Of a DNA stretch of 5,574 bases, positions 5,453-5,574 are shown in pieces. The notes under the pieces are model-generated. The model was not told the origin of the DNA, made no database searches, and saw nothing but the letters and a program-made list of their open reading frames with translations. Origin of the DNA: an uncultured bacterium (GTDB lineage Bacteria; Bdellovibrionota_C; UBA2361; CAKMMH01). The translations under genes were made by a program, and so were the position numbers. Position 1 is the first letter of the stretch, and each line of letters opens with the position of its first letter. The DNA lies in assembly GCA_927798255.1 (NCBI GenBank), contig CAKMMH010000125.1, positions 1-5,574 of the forward strand. Direction: 5' to 3'.

Positions 5453-5574
5453 ATGGGAGTTATTAGTAGAAATTTTAGTGGTTCGTCATGCCATATAGAC
5501 CATTTTCATCTTGATGAAGGTGACAAAAAACGCCATAGAGGGCGATGTAAGTATTACTATGCTACTACAAAATA
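5453..5574 (+). CDS. Small Cys/His-rich protein, 5' end only
   Basis: This open frame starts at ATG 5453 and runs off the window end after 40 complete codons. AGGA at 5442-5445, seven bases from the ATG, is a good ribosome binding site, and the gene lies 26 bases after the DUF465 stop, so it is probably in the same transcript. The visible part has no signal peptide. It contains SCHIDHFHLDEGDKKRHRGR followed by CKYYY, with Cys13, His14, His17, His19 and Cys32 plus many basic residues. Such clustering may indicate a small metal-binding protein, with further cysteines expected downstream, but this is inference. I do not recognise the family with confidence. Alternative: a spurious frame, made less likely by the ribosome binding site and spacing. 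Confidence 0.6.
   Translation, partial: MGVISRNFSGSSCHIDHFHLDEGDKKRHRGRCKYYYATTK

Overview
The window looks like a chromosomal segment of a low-GC Gram-negative bacterium, most likely an AT-rich alphaproteobacterium. This rests on the Tol-Pal genes in the order tolB, pal, cpoB (ybgF), the EGHCDERGT-type Pal signature, a RluD-type pseudouridine synthase directly downstream, and a small DUF465 (YdcH-like) protein. Codon use is strongly A/T-biased throughout. Assignment to a particular order, such as Rickettsiales/Holosporales-like or an uncultured gut clade, is only inference.

Layout: tolB (45-1340, +) is followed by about 500 bases without a convincing gene (1341-1844). This stretch is unlike its surroundings: it opens with a GC-rich, 129-base imperfect palindrome whose left arm includes the tolB stop codon, then carries a degenerate ~45-base direct repeat and a second long hairpin. 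Next is a cytoplasmic SGNH/GDSL hydrolase on the opposite strand (1845-2462, -). An extremely AT-rich intergenic region (2463-2805) follows. It holds two perfect palindromes (20 and 28 bp) and a leader hairpin, and it must supply the promoters for the divergent hydrolase and pal genes.

The + strand then resumes with pal (2806-3234), a clear intrinsic terminator (about 3267-3309), cpoB (3373-4122), rluD (4134-5138, 11 bases after cpoB), a DUF465 gene (5208-5426) and the 5' end of a small Cys/His-rich protein gene (5453 to the window end).

Functionally, TolB (periplasmic beta-propeller), Pal (outer-membrane, peptidoglycan-binding lipoprotein) and CpoB (coiled-coil plus TPR protein) are parts of the trans-envelope Tol-Pal machine. 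That machine drives outer-membrane constriction at division and coordinates peptidoglycan synthesis with it. Here the usual tolB-pal junction is split by about 1.4 kb of palindromic/repeat DNA and an antiparallel hydrolase gene, so pal probably has its own promoter. CpoB appears to be a lipoprotein rather than a soluble periplasmic protein.

I see no CRISPR array, tRNA, rRNA, transposase or recognisable defence system. The most unusual material is the 1336-1840 block and the paired palindromes upstream of pal.
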